The notes beneath the pieces were generated by a model that did not search any database, was not told where the DNA came from, and was given only the letters and a program-made list of their open reading frames with translations. DNA of 64,000 bases, from contig NZ_CP048788.1 of the NCBI RefSeq assembly GCF_012932215.1, forward strand, positions 1,240,001 to 1,304,000, read 5' to 3'. Source of the DNA: Roseobacter ponti (lineage in GTDB: Bacteria; Pseudomonadota; Alphaproteobacteria; Rhodobacterales; Rhodobacteraceae). Position 1 is the stretch's first letter. Each line of letters starts with the position of its first letter. Both the position numbers and the translations under genes were made by a program. Shown here piece after piece: positions 17,899-26,145 of the stretch.

Positions 17899-18657
17899 AT
17901 GCTGCTTGAGAACAGGATCGCGTTTGTCACGGCTGCAGGCTCCGGGATCGGTGCCGCAGGCGCGTCTGCTCTGGCGAGGGAGGGTGCGCATGTCATCGTG
18001 ACAGACCTGAATGCTGATGCCGCTGACTTTGTCGCAAAGGGCATCCGTGACGCCGGCTTCTCGGCCGAAGCCCGGGCGGTCGATGTCACTGATGATGCGG
18101 CCCTCACAGAAGCCATAGAAGCGACGGCCGAGACCCACGGCCGCCTTGATATTCTGCATTCACACGCAGGCCTGCAGGTAGAGGGCAAACTGGAAGAAGT
18201 GACCGTCGACAATATGGACGCTTCCTGGGCACTCAATGTGCGGGCCCATTTCGTCGCGGCACAGGCAGCCCTGCCGTTCATGCGCCGCCAGGGAGGTGGC
18301 AGCATTATCATCACGTCGTCCAATTCGGGCGTTCAGTACGACCGTGAAATGATCGCATATGCCACCACGAAACACGCGATCCTCGCTATGACACGTCAGA
18401 TGGCAGCCGACTATGCACATGAGAATATTCGCTTTAATTCGCTATGCCCCGGCTTCATTGATACGCCCTTCAACAAGGGTTTCGAAGTTCAGATGGGGGG
18501 GAGGGACAGGCTGGAAAGTTACATCAGCAAGTCTGTTCCCATGGGCCGTTTCGGCACGGTTGAGGAGATCGCGGACGCAATCGTCTTTCTCGCCTCAGAG
18601 AAATCTTCGTTCATCACAGGTCATGCTCTGGTGATTGATGGCGGCGAGTGCATCTGA
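17899..18657 (+). CDS. Short-chain dehydrogenase/reductase (first of two)
   Basis: 252-aa classical SDR. Cofactor motif 'AAGSGIGAAGA' (TGxxxGIG with Ala for the first Thr), catalytic Ser in 'TSSNSG', and 'YATTK' giving Tyr and Lys. The structural NNAG motif reads 'HSHAG', an unusual change of both Asn. An acidic residue after beta-2 ('VTDLNAD') suggests NAD(H). It is in the ABC operon (20 bp after the permease), so it likely oxidises the imported compound or a derivative. Confidence 0.88.
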   Translation: MLLENRIAFVTAAGSGIGAAGASALAREGAHVIVTDLNADAADFVAKGIRDAGFSAEARAVDVTDDAALTEAIEATAETHGRLDILHSHAGLQVEGKLEEVTVDNMDASWALNVRAHFVAAQAALPFMRRQGGGSIIITSSNSGVQYDREMIAYATTKHAILAMTRQMAADYAHENIRFNSLCPGFIDTPFNKGFEVQMGGRDRLESYISKSVPMGRFGTVEEIADAIVFLASEKSSFITGHALVIDGGECI

Positions 18658-18684
18658 GAGACAGGTTCAGAAAAGGGGAGCAAT

Positions 18685-19467
18685 ATGGCAGTCACAGATA
18701 AGGGCCGGGTCGCGGGAAAGACCGCCGTCATCACCGGTGGCGCCGCAGGGATCGGGCGCGCGAGTTCGCTGATGTTTGCACGTGAAGGCGCCCGTGTTGT
18801 GATTATCGATATCAACGAACAGGCCGCATTGGAAACGGTTGAGATGGTAAGAGAAGCGGGCGGCACTGCGCATTTCTTTAAAGCGGATGTGTCAAAATCT
18901 GCTCAGGTCGATGCTGCTTTTGATGCCATCAGATCTGAAGTGTGTGGGTATGATATTCTGTTCAATCACGCCGGTACGATCATCGTCAAACCACTGCACG
19001 AAACGACAGAAGACGACTATGACCGGCTGATGGATGTGAATGTACGTTCGGCATTTCTGGTCTGTCGTCGTGCGTTGCCGGAGATGGTGGCAAACGGAGG
19101 CGGAAGCGTGGTGATCACAGCGTCCATCGCATCAGAACTGGGTTATGCTCTGGAATCTCTTTACTGCATGACAAAAGGAGCGGTTCTCCAGTTGTCGCGG
19201 GCAATCGCAGTTGAGTACCGCGAGCAGGGCATCCGGTGTAACGCTGTCTGCCCGGGTTTTGTGAAAACAGCCCACGGGCTCAGGGAAATTGCGGAGCTTG
19301 ATGCCGCTGGCCAGACCTGGGAAGACGGAGATCTTGCAGCGACACAGGGCCGGATCTGCGAACCCGAAGAGGTGGCCTCCGCGGCGCTTTATCTGGCGTC
19401 GGACGATGCCAGTTTCATCAACGGAATGGCGCTATACGTAGACAACGGCTGGTACACGCGGGGGTGA
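18685..19467 (+). CDS. Short-chain dehydrogenase/reductase (second of two)
   Basis: 260-aa classical SDR with 'TGGAAGIGRA', 'NHAG' in place of NNAG, Ser in 'TASIAS', and 'YCMTK'. 'IIDINEQA' with Asp after beta-2 indicates NAD(H) preference. It is the last gene of the importer operon. The two SDRs are diverged paralogues and might act on successive alcohol/ketone steps of the imported substrate (inference). Confidence 0.88.
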   Translation: MAVTDKGRVAGKTAVITGGAAGIGRASSLMFAREGARVVIIDINEQAALETVEMVREAGGTAHFFKADVSKSAQVDAAFDAIRSEVCGYDILFNHAGTIIVKPLHETTEDDYDRLMDVNVRSAFLVCRRALPEMVANGGGSVVITASIASELGYALESLYCMTKGAVLQLSRAIAVEYREQGIRCNAVCPGFVKTAHGLREIAELDAAGQTWEDGDLAATQGRICEPEEVASAALYLASDDASFINGMALYVDNGWYTRG

Positions 19468-20054
19468 AACCCTGACCGGTGTGACACGGTCAGAGGCGTA
19501 AACGCCGCAATGCGCCAGCTTATGTACGCCGAAGCGAAGAGGCGCACATTATGAACGTGCCGGTCGGCACCTGCGCAGTAACGGCTACGTCGTGTCCGGA
19601 TTTGCCAGAGCTTCGCAGGCTATGATCGACAGTTTCTGACCGGGGATGCCTGCGCGGACTTCCGAAGATCTTTGGGCTATGCATCGGGCTGTAGCCAGCC
19701 TGTACTTCTACTTTCGGGAAAACACTGTAACATCGGTGCGGCAAGCGATGGGTTCGAGCCTGAAGCGGTCGTATAGTGCACTTGCGAATTTGGCACTAAG
19801 AGCGGAAAGTGTGCATTCGCTGCATCTGCAAGGTCACATTTGCAGACTAGCGGAAGCGGTCATTCAGGGCTCAATCTCAATCGCCATAGCGCCGCAGAGG
19901 TCATTGACGGCAGCTCTGCGCAGATAGCGGACTTTGCAAAGTCAGTTTAGAAGCGTCCTGCTGAGGGTGAAGGGCAATCGCATTGTGCGCCAAGTTCGCG
20001 CACTGGTTTCACTATTGCTCATGCGGAAGGAATTTCTGATACAATACGGCGCTA
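19468..20054. other. Gene-poor decayed region with repeat copy
   Basis: No convincing gene. It holds a weak stem (CTGACCG/CGGTCAG, 19472-19493, no U-tract) after the SDR operon and one copy of a 70-bp repeat (19737-19806). Composition shifts from GC-rich coding to mixed DNA, marking the left border of the accessory stretch that extends to 33 kb. Confidence 0.5.
19737..19806 (+). repeat. 70-bp dispersed repeat, copy 1
   Basis: Matches 28266-28335 in the same orientation with about four mismatches by direct comparison. Both copies lie in non-coding, decayed DNA, one outside and one inside the tRNA-Gly island. The origin is not recognised; it may be the remnant of a mobile or family-specific intergenic repeat. 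Confidence 0.75.
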
Positions 20055-20888
20055 TTAATTGCACTTAGTCTCGATCATCTCACCTACCAGTCGTTCAGTT
20101 TCTGACCGCGATTGGCCATTTCTCATTCGTTCGTCATAAACTAAACGCAAAACGATGCCTTCTCTCAGGGAGAAGCCCTCATAAATGGGCGGATCAAGCG
20201 CCGCGCCAGAGAATCTCGTAGGCGAAAACAGAGAAGCCAATCCGATGGGATCGCCCGGCACACCAGAGAAATTATAGAGTTCCTCATTTACGCAATTCGC
20301 CATAGTAATGTCGCCGATATCTGCTTTGATTCAAACCTCGGAGTACTCAACCAGTTCACCTTGCCAAACCGAATTCACGCCTGCGCAGGGCCAAGCCTCG
20401 GTAGCGACAAAGCGCTCCAAGAACTGTGGATAGGCAGAGGAATATGCGTTTGCCGGTTCATCTGCTTCGATCAAAACGAGATGAACGATGCTTTCATGCT
20501 TTTCGACTTTTGGCTTTACGTCAAGGCTAGGTCCTGCAAAGGTCTATAGTAATTCCGCAGTATAAACGAAGTTCATGCCGACGATTGTTGCAATGTCTAT
20601 TGGCAGCGCTCCATCTGTAGTCACGAAGTTTGGTTTTTCCCTCCTTGCTAAGGCAATTTCGCAGTTGATGCCTTTGCCGTCTTCGCAGAGCTCCGATGTG
20701 TGCGCCACGTGCCCGACAAGGAAGGGAAAGTCATGATCAGCGTAGTGCTCGTTGTATTCGTCCACAAACCTACATTCAGCTAGCGTCAATCCGTTGGCCT
20801 CTCGTGCTGTCGCAGCAGCGACAGTAAATAAAAGCAGAAAACGTACCGAGTCAACGCATGATGGGCGATGAAATTCTACCAAGTCCAC
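20055..20888 (-). pseudogene. Exported-protein gene broken by two in-frame stops
   Basis: One reading frame of about 278 codons runs from a GTG/TTG near 20888 to 20055. It is cut by TAG at 20544-20546 and TGA at 20331-20333, both exactly in frame. The first segment begins with a signal-peptide-like run (VRFLLLFTVAAATA); the middle segment ('HESIVHLVLIEADEPANAY', 'WPCAGVNSVWQGELVEY') and last segment ('MANCVNEELYNFSGVPGDP') keep protein-like composition. The likely original product is a secreted protein of about 277 aa of unknown family. The last segment has its own ATG (20303) but no SD, so independent expression is doubtful. It is best read as a pseudogene. Confidence 0.65.
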
Positions 20889-21223
20889 TCCCTCACTTCA
20901 CGCTGGCCAAATCGGTATGGATCATAGGTAACTCAGATTTTTGGCATTCCACTGCGCTCAAACGTTATTAACTCGCGAATGTGGCGGTAGAGGAACACTG
21001 CCGAATCTACAAGCCGTTTGCTTTACGGCGTGTTGCATGTCTTCAAAGCTTTCGCAGTCGGCAGTGAATCTCATATCGGCATTGGGTTGCTTACCTATGG
21101 ACTTGCCAGATGACAATGACCGGTTTGGGCTGGCTGCCGTCATAGAGTAAGTAGCTGTGATATTCTAAGGCAGCGACCCAAGCGCTGCGTCGCCGCAAGG
21201 TGGCTTTGAGCCCAAACCTACCG
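20889..21223. other. Intergenic, no gene seen
   Basis: 335 bp between the broken gene and the GDCCVxC gene. No reading frame, RNA or clear repeat is supported. Confidence 0.5.
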
Positions 21224-21442
21224 TCACCCGCAGCAGGTACTGCCCTCTTGGATGGGGGGACACGCAACGGTCCCATAGGAACAGTAGACGCAGCAATCAC
21301 CGGGCAGTGGCTTCAACACAGTTTTGCACGAAGTACATTCATAGAACCACTGGCAGGCGTCGGTTGGCATGGTTTCGACCGTAGAATGGCCGCACTCCGG
21401 GCAGGTGATTTTGCTTTCAAGTGAGATTTTAAGTTCAGTCAT
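21224..21442 (-). CDS. GDCCVxC-motif small cysteine-rich protein
   Basis: 72 aa with four Cys pairs: 'CPECGHS', 'CTSCKTVL', the signature 'GDCCVYCSYG', and 'CPPIQEGSTCCG'. This family, which includes selenocysteine versions, is typically found beside mercury-transport genes. Here all positions are Cys (TGC/TGT codons). The first two Cys pairs look like a zinc ribbon; the CC motif probably binds a soft metal. It starts 4 bp after the second MerT-like gene, so it is part of the same operon. Function is unproven. Confidence 0.8.
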   Translation of the reverse strand: MTELKISLESKITCPECGHSTVETMPTDACQWFYECTSCKTVLKPLPGDCCVYCSYGTVACPPIQEGSTCCG

Positions 21443-21446
21443 ATGT

Positions 21447-21770
21447 TCACATCAGGGTTATGAGGAAATCATTGATGCGGGCTTCGTTGAACACGATGAC
21501 CCACGCGAGGGTTGTCAGGATACTGCTGCCAACAAGCCATGCTATAAGATGATCAAGTGCACCGCGCCGGTAGGTGACGATCCACGCGGCCAGCAAAATC
21601 ACCGACGCGATGCTCAATACCACGAAACTTGCCGCCGCGATCTTGCCAAAAACGGCCAACCAGCTTCCGCCAAGACCGAGCAGCATCATCGTCATGGGCA
21701 ACACGCAGCACGTCGCAACGCCCAGAGCGGCTATCGACCCGACATAGCTGGCCCATACGGACTTATACAT
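21447..21770 (-). CDS. MerT/MerF-like metal transport membrane protein
   Basis: 107 aa, three or four membrane spans, with vicinal cysteines in the first span ('GVATCCVLPMTMMLLG'), the hallmark of mercuric-ion importers. The ATG overlaps the preceding stop by one base (TGATG). It likely passes Hg(II) or a related soft metal across the inner membrane. It is shorter than MerT and could also be classed near MerF/MerC. Confidence 0.75.
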   Translation of the reverse strand: MYKSVWASYVGSIAALGVATCCVLPMTMMLLGLGGSWLAVFGKIAAASFVVLSIASVILLAAWIVTYRRGALDHLIAWLVGSSILTTLAWVIVFNEARINDFLITLM

Positions 21771-22156
21771 CACCGCATTGCCCTCCATAGACTGAACATC
21801 GTGCGCGTTGCTTCTGCTTCCCAAAATGGCGCTGTCGCAGCCGCCAAAAAGAACAGGCTGGTTGCGCAGAGTATCAAAAGCGTAGAACGCCGCCGGGACG
21901 CACAGGACCACCGCGTCCAGAGCCGATACCACGCCCAGATCAGAACAAGCCCCACCGCTATCACAATGGGAATGCGGTAAGCGACAAAGGGGCCCAGATA
22001 GAGAACCCATGTACCGCCCATGCCTATGATGGAAAACCCAATCGGCAGGACGCAGCAAGACGCGGACAGCATTGCCGCAAGCCCGGCCACACCGATTACA
22101 GCACGGTTTGGTCCGTTTGATTGGGTCTCCGAAGATTGGCTCAGACTTGTGTCCAT
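21770..22156 (-). CDS. MerT-like mercuric transport protein
   Basis: 128 aa with three predicted spans. 'MLSASCCVLPIGFSIIGMGGTWV' puts CC in the first span, as in MerT. ATG 22156 lies just inside the mer-type promoter/operator. It is first gene of a three-gene operon (two transporters, GDCCVxC protein). No merA reductase or merP follows, so import would not lead to reduction within this cluster. Confidence 0.8.
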   Translation of the reverse strand: MDTSLSQSSETQSNGPNRAVIGVAGLAAMLSASCCVLPIGFSIIGMGGTWVLYLGPFVAYRIPIVIAVGLVLIWAWYRLWTRWSCASRRRSTLLILCATSLFFLAAATAPFWEAEATRTMFSLWRAMR

Positions 22157-22170
22157 ACCGATGTATATGC

Positions 22171-22191
22171 ATCCTGTAGCTACTACAGGAT
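22171..22191. promoter_or_regulatory. MerR-type operator/promoter
   Basis: ATCCTGTAG-CTA-CTACAGGAT is a perfect dyad in the 53-bp gap between merR and the transporters. Read on the minus strand it lies between TTGATC and CATATA with a spacer of about 19 bp, the long spacer that MerR proteins untwist on metal binding. Confidence 0.85.
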
Positions 22192-22209
22192 CAAGAAGGA
22201 ATTCATCAC

Positions 22210-22596
22210 ATGATCGCGATTGGCGAGGCGGCAAGACAGAGCGGCGTATCTATAGAGACGATCCGCTATTATGAACGCGAGGGCGTCGTGCCACCTGCAA
22301 AACGCGCTGGAAACGGGCGTCGGGTATATTCTGAAAAAGCAATCGGGCGACTGCGCTTCATCAAACGGTGCCGCGATCTGGGGTTTTCTATCGCTCAGGG
22401 CAAGGGCCTCCTGTCTTTGAGCGAAGGCGAAAACCAAAATTGCGCTGTCGTGAGGGATATCAGTACCAAACACCTGACGGACGTGCGCGCAAAGATTGAA
22501 GAACTCAAGGCACTGGAAGGTGCATTGGAAGAATTGACGGCAAGCTGCCAAACAGGGTCAGTTTCCTGTCGAATGCTTGAGGCGCTGGCCCGTTGA
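22210..22596 (+). CDS. merR: MerR-family metal-responsive regulator
   Basis: 128 aa. N-terminal winged helix 'IGEAARQSGVSIETIRYYEREGVV', dimerisation helix, then metal-site cysteines Cys78 ('ENQNCAVV'), Cys113 and Cys120 ('CQTGSVSC'). This three-Cys pattern is that of Hg(II)-sensing MerR, though the last two are six residues apart rather than eight as in Tn501 MerR. AAGGA precedes the start. It is divergent from the transporters and overlaps the shared operator; it represses without metal and activates with it. Confidence 0.85.
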   Translation: MIAIGEAARQSGVSIETIRYYEREGVVPPAKRAGNGRRVYSEKAIGRLRFIKRCRDLGFSIAQGKGLLSLSEGENQNCAVVRDISTKHLTDVRAKIEELKALEGALEELTASCQTGSVSCRMLEALAR

Positions 22597-23097
22597 TACA
22601 GAGGGCATGAGCCGAAATCTCCCACCAAGCCAACGGCAGGTTGGTCCGCACAGCCGTCATTTGCCCCTCCAAAATGCTGCGTGATGCACGAACGGCAGTT
22701 TTGGTGAAGCTGCGGCGCGGCATCGGCGCTACTGATCTACGGAAGCTTCGGGCCGGAAGCGGCTGGTGGTGCAATTAGGCCGAAGGTCGGAAAGGTCCCA
22801 CTGAGCTGTTGTTGAGCGAAACCAAAATGAATGTCTGCTTTCGTGTCACATAATGAAGTTGGTGCATCCAGTTTTTCGGCGGAAATTTGCTCGTTCAGCT
22901 ATCTGCGGGCGTAGCCCAGGGGGAGCGCATCAATGCCAAAGCTCTGCTTTGAGCACCTTGCCAGCCAAACAGTGCAAAAACTGCACGTACAACTTTAAAG
23001 CATCTAAATGTGAGCGTTCACGCGTTACGGGTTGCTGAGGATTGGCTGGTTTTCACAAAGCCTTCGGGTAACTCACTGTAAGGCTTTGTTATTTCAG
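22597..23097. other. Non-coding flank left of island
   Basis: About 500 bp with no gene. It contains the left copy of the outer repeat including a tRNA-Gly-like fragment (22905-22962), then 135 bp of unique sequence before the 54-bp att repeat. Confidence 0.6.
22750..22962 (+). repeat. Outer direct repeat, left copy (with tRNA-Gly-like 5' half)
   Basis: Aligns with 32710-32922 at a constant offset of 9960 with scattered mismatches and small indels, in direct orientation. The last 58 bp resemble the 5' half of tRNA-Gly ('GCGGGCGTAGC' and D-arm) with a short insert forming a CAAAGC/GCTTTG hairpin. It differs from the exact 54-bp att pair, so it looks like the trace of an older integration or a duplicated flank. 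Confidence 0.75.
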
Positions 23098-23151
23098 GTT
23101 CCCATTGGAGCGGGCGAGGCGATTCGAACGCCCGACCCTAACCTTGGCAAG
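23098..23151. repeat. attL: 54-bp copy of tRNA-Gly 3' end
   Basis: Identical over 54 bp to 33036-33089, which covers the 3' half of the intact tRNA-Gly(GCC) including T-arm, acceptor strand and CCA. Identity stops just inside the anticodon stem. It lies 59 bp before the integrase gene. Confidence 0.93.
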
Positions 23152-23210
23152 CTGCCAGCGCTCCAGCAGGAACCGTCGTTTACCTGAAATTAAATTTTGG
23201 GAGAGCGATC

Positions 23211-24173
23211 ATGGCGACCATCAGAAAAACAAAAGCAGGCACGTACAATGTTCAGGTGCGTTTGAAAGGTAAAATTCAGGCGTCTAGAAATTTTAGGACA
23301 AAGGCGCAGGCAACGCAATGGGCGGAACGAAAAGAACAGGCATTCCGCCATCAGCACCCGCTGTTTCTCGATACAGGCTATGCGTATTGTCACGAAGTGC
23401 TGGACCGCAAACCCTCGCAGCGTCTGGCGCTCAACCGCATTGATCGTATCTGCCAGCATTCCCAATTGCAGAAAACGATGGACACCATCACCCTTCAGGA
23501 CGTGAACGCCTTCAAACAGGCGCGGCTCAGTGAGGTTTCAAAGACGACGTGCAGTGACGAAATCATGATGATCAGGCGGGTGTTCCGCTGGTACATCACA
23601 GAGCATCACGCCAAGTCCGGGGAAATGCTCAAAAATCCCTGTGACCTGCTGACGATGCCCAAAGCGAACAAACCACGCGACAGGGTTGTGACACGAAAAG
23701 AACTGGACCTGTTGCTTGGAGCCATGTCGCCGCAAATGGCAGTCATTGTCGAGCTGGCCTATGAGACAGCTATGAGGAGGGGGGAATTGCTTAAGCTAAC
23801 ACCGGGAGACCTGAATCTGTCTGACCGGTTTCTTCGTGTTGTCGATGGCAAGGAAGGGTCACGCGACGTACCCCTCACCAGACGCGCTGTAGAGCTCTTA
23901 GAGGCCGTTTCAGAGGGTTGTGCAGGGCAGGGCGACCGTTTGTTCCCAATGGCCGGATACAGCGTCACACAGGCTGTCAGGAGGGCGAGGGAAGCTGTTG
24001 GATTGAGCGCCGATGTGAGGTTTCATCAATTGCGCCATTCAAGGATTACTGAGGTTGCGAGGATGGGGCTGAACCAGCTACAAATCATGTTGGTGAGCGG
24101 TCACAGAGATATACGAAGTGTTCAGAGATACAGCCATCTGAACGTGAGGGATGTTGTTAATTTGATTGACTAG
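23211..24173 (+). CDS. int: Tyrosine recombinase (integrase)
   Basis: 320 aa. N-terminal arm-binding domain ('KTKAGTYNVQVRLKGK'), SAM-like core-binding domain, C-terminal catalytic domain with Arg in 'ETAMRRGELLKL', 'HQLRHSR' (HxLRH) and 'SGHRDIRSVQRYSHL' with the Tyr nucleophile. ATG 23211 has GGGAGAG. It catalyses integration and excision at the tRNA-Gly att sites 59 bp away. The gene appears intact, so the island may still be mobile. Confidence 0.93.
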   Translation: MATIRKTKAGTYNVQVRLKGKIQASRNFRTKAQATQWAERKEQAFRHQHPLFLDTGYAYCHEVLDRKPSQRLALNRIDRICQHSQLQKTMDTITLQDVNAFKQARLSEVSKTTCSDEIMMIRRVFRWYITEHHAKSGEMLKNPCDLLTMPKANKPRDRVVTRKELDLLLGAMSPQMAVIVELAYETAMRRGELLKLTPGDLNLSDRFLRVVDGKEGSRDVPLTRRAVELLEAVSEGCAGQGDRLFPMAGYSVTQAVRRAREAVGLSADVRFHQLRHSRITEVARMGLNQLQIMLVSGHRDIRSVQRYSHLNVRDVVNLID

Positions 24174-24365
24174 ATCGGCCCATTCCCGACCATGAGGCAA
24201 CGTGCAGCTAAGGCCAGCTTTAAGCCCATGGCTGCACTGAAGTACATTGGATGTTCACTCGCTACAGTTGGGTATCGGTTTTTCGCTGAGGCGTGCACCA
24301 AGCTCTAATTTTTTTGTTAATAGTCTTCATGCCAAAATTATTCATTGTCCTCATTTTTAATTTCC

Positions 24366-25355
24366 TCAACGTGTAAATCGGCGTGTTACTGCGAAAGGTT
24401 TTGGGATTTTTCGCTGCAAGGGCGACATGCAAATTCCCGATCCAGAGTAGTTCCCCAAGATTTCTACAAAGATTTTGCGGCCATTAGTGAAACTGCCCAT
24501 CGGAAACTTTATTGAGCCAGCCGCTATTTCGTGAGGAGGATAGTAGCGTCTGGGGGACAATATCCATGGACTAAATGTAGCTTGCTCCTCGTCGAAAAGA
24601 GGGTGGGCCATCTTAGAATGCTTGGGATCAATTGAAGAAAAACTAACAGTGCAGTTACCTGTATCGAAAGACCCTATGATCTCCATAGCTTCCGATCCAA
24701 TGGAAGATTCAGCTTCTGAAAAATCACGCAAAGCATCAACTAGTACATCGCGGACAGAGTTTAAGTACAAAGGGCCTTGTGACGCTCTTTTAGCGCGCAG
24801 CATCATCTTCTTAGTTATTTCTAGGTGCTTTTTCCCATATCCTCCTGAAACATGGAAATGCCCATGCAAATGGGAGGAAAAATAGTCTCTTGGTCGCAAA
24901 CCCCCAACTTCAATACTTTTGCTGTTCTGCTTTTTTAAAAAACAGATGCCGTGGGGTATGATGCGGCCTTGAAAGACCTCCTGTCCTGACATTGCTATTT
25001 CTAGGTACTGATCACTTCCTGGCGTGCCGCTTCCAATCAAACTTTTGATGGCTCTGTATATACAGTTCCTTGTGCTACGAATTGTTCGGAGAGAATTGTA
25101 TTTCTTACTATTGCCGAACTTAATTGCATCTTCTTTGGGGGCCTCACCAAGCAGTTTTTCGACAATCCAAGTGTCGGTATAAGAATCACCGATTTTGGCG
25201 ACGCCAGTAAAGCTCACGGTCGAAATGCCGCCGGTAGAGTAGGTGATGATGGTTTTGTTAAACCTGCGAGATATTTCTTTGTTACTCGAGCTAACCATCC
25301 TGTCACATACTGTGACGAATCCATATTTGTTTGAGGTGCTCAGAATAATTGTCAT
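24366..25355 (-). CDS. Proteasome-beta-like Ntn-hydrolase (candidate), island cargo
   Basis: 329 aa, no named family recognised. After removal of Met1 the sequence TIILSTSNKYGFVTVCDR aligns without gaps to the N-terminus of 20S proteasome beta subunits: Thr1, Gly11, Asp17 and Asn32-Lys33 all fall at the same numbers, followed by a Gly-rich strand ('TGGISTVSFTGVAKIGDSYTDT') where Gly47 and the next helix would be. Those residues form the Thr-nucleophile active site. The remaining about 220 residues ('SSHLHGHFHVSGGYGKKHLEITKKM', 'SIGSEAMEIIGSFDTGN') also suit an alpha-beta-beta-alpha sandwich plus a C-terminal extension. A peptidase or amidase role is inferred. AT-rich, minus strand, next to the small membrane protein gene. 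Confidence 0.6.
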   Translation of the reverse strand: MTIILSTSNKYGFVTVCDRMVSSSNKEISRRFNKTIITYSTGGISTVSFTGVAKIGDSYTDTWIVEKLLGEAPKEDAIKFGNSKKYNSLRTIRSTRNCIYRAIKSLIGSGTPGSDQYLEIAMSGQEVFQGRIIPHGICFLKKQNSKSIEVGGLRPRDYFSSHLHGHFHVSGGYGKKHLEITKKMMLRAKRASQGPLYLNSVRDVLVDALRDFSEAESSIGSEAMEIIGSFDTGNCTVSFSSIDPKHSKMAHPLFDEEQATFSPWILSPRRYYPPHEIAAGSIKFPMGSFTNGRKIFVEILGNYSGSGICMSPLQRKIPKPFAVTRRFTR

Positions 25356-25444
25356 TTTTTAGCAAACCTTATCCAAACCGCATTGGAGCCAATTGACTGA
25401 GTTAAATGGCAACCATGAAGGGCTCGAATCCCAAATTGTCCAAT

Positions 25445-25879
25445 TTACTCTGTTGTGTACGTACCTTCGGGAAGCAAGTGAGGGGGAGCCTTTCCACTCA
25501 ACCAGTCTAAAATCATGCTTCCGAACCCGATAACAAACAGTATGGTGAGCACTAGCTTTAATAGAAAATCGGTTCCTTTTTTGAGTTTCTTCTTAGTTTC
25601 GGTAATTATACGATTTTTCTTATTCCAAATCTCAAGCACATGAGATTTGTTATCTTGATAGCCATACAAAGTTAGTCCGGCATCGGGAGTCGGATCGGCG
25701 GTTGTTATGTGATTTGTTGACGAATATCCGTGCCAGTGAAGCAAGTCCCAACTCGGTGAATAGTTTGAACCCACTTGCTTTCGCCTCCATGCAAACGTCC
25801 CCTCTGTGCCATTTTTTTTGCAGTCCTTGCAGGGAAGCATTTCTAGAGGTCGATCAAATGGATCGTAATCTTTGCTCAT
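25445..25879 (-). CDS. Small membrane-anchored protein with CxxC motif
   Basis: 144 aa with start chosen at ATG 25879 (longer starts upstream are less protein-like). 'LPCKDCKKNG' near the N-terminus looks like half a zinc ribbon; residues about 107-127 form one membrane span ('LLKLVLTILFVIGFGSMIL') preceded by a basic helix. No family recognised. It lies 89 bp upstream of the proteasome-like gene on the same strand, so the two may be co-transcribed. Function unknown. Confidence 0.55.
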   Translation of the reverse strand: MSKDYDPFDRPLEMLPCKDCKKNGTEGTFAWRRKQVGSNYSPSWDLLHWHGYSSTNHITTADPTPDAGLTLYGYQDNKSHVLEIWNKKNRIITETKKKLKKGTDFLLKLVLTILFVIGFGSMILDWLSGKAPPHLLPEGTYTTE

Positions 25880-26145
25880 TTTCCAAGAGCCTTTTACAGT
25901 CGCTGGAAAGAACTGGTAAAAATTGCACGCACTGGATGTCTTGCGAAGGACTACGTCGACTGCGAACCGTATCCTCCCCCTCAGTACAGTGGTGCGCCCA
26001 GTTTTTCCACAACCGGTGTTCAATTGAAATCGTATTAGTAATGTATATCCCTATTCCTCACTGTTTAATTTTTTTTTGTAATATTGGTTTGTGTTTATGT
26101 TGATGTGTATTTGGTGGACGTGTATTCCGTTCTTATCCTGTTTGT

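Noticed and set aside
20544-20546. In-frame TAG as a recoded amino acid (pyrrolysine-type)
   Set aside because: A second in-frame stop of another type (TGA) follows in the same gene and no recoding element or tRNA is seen; decay is simpler.
22505-22774. Possible transposase remnant on the minus strand after merR
   Set aside because: Too short and without a catalytic motif; overlaps merR and the outer repeat.
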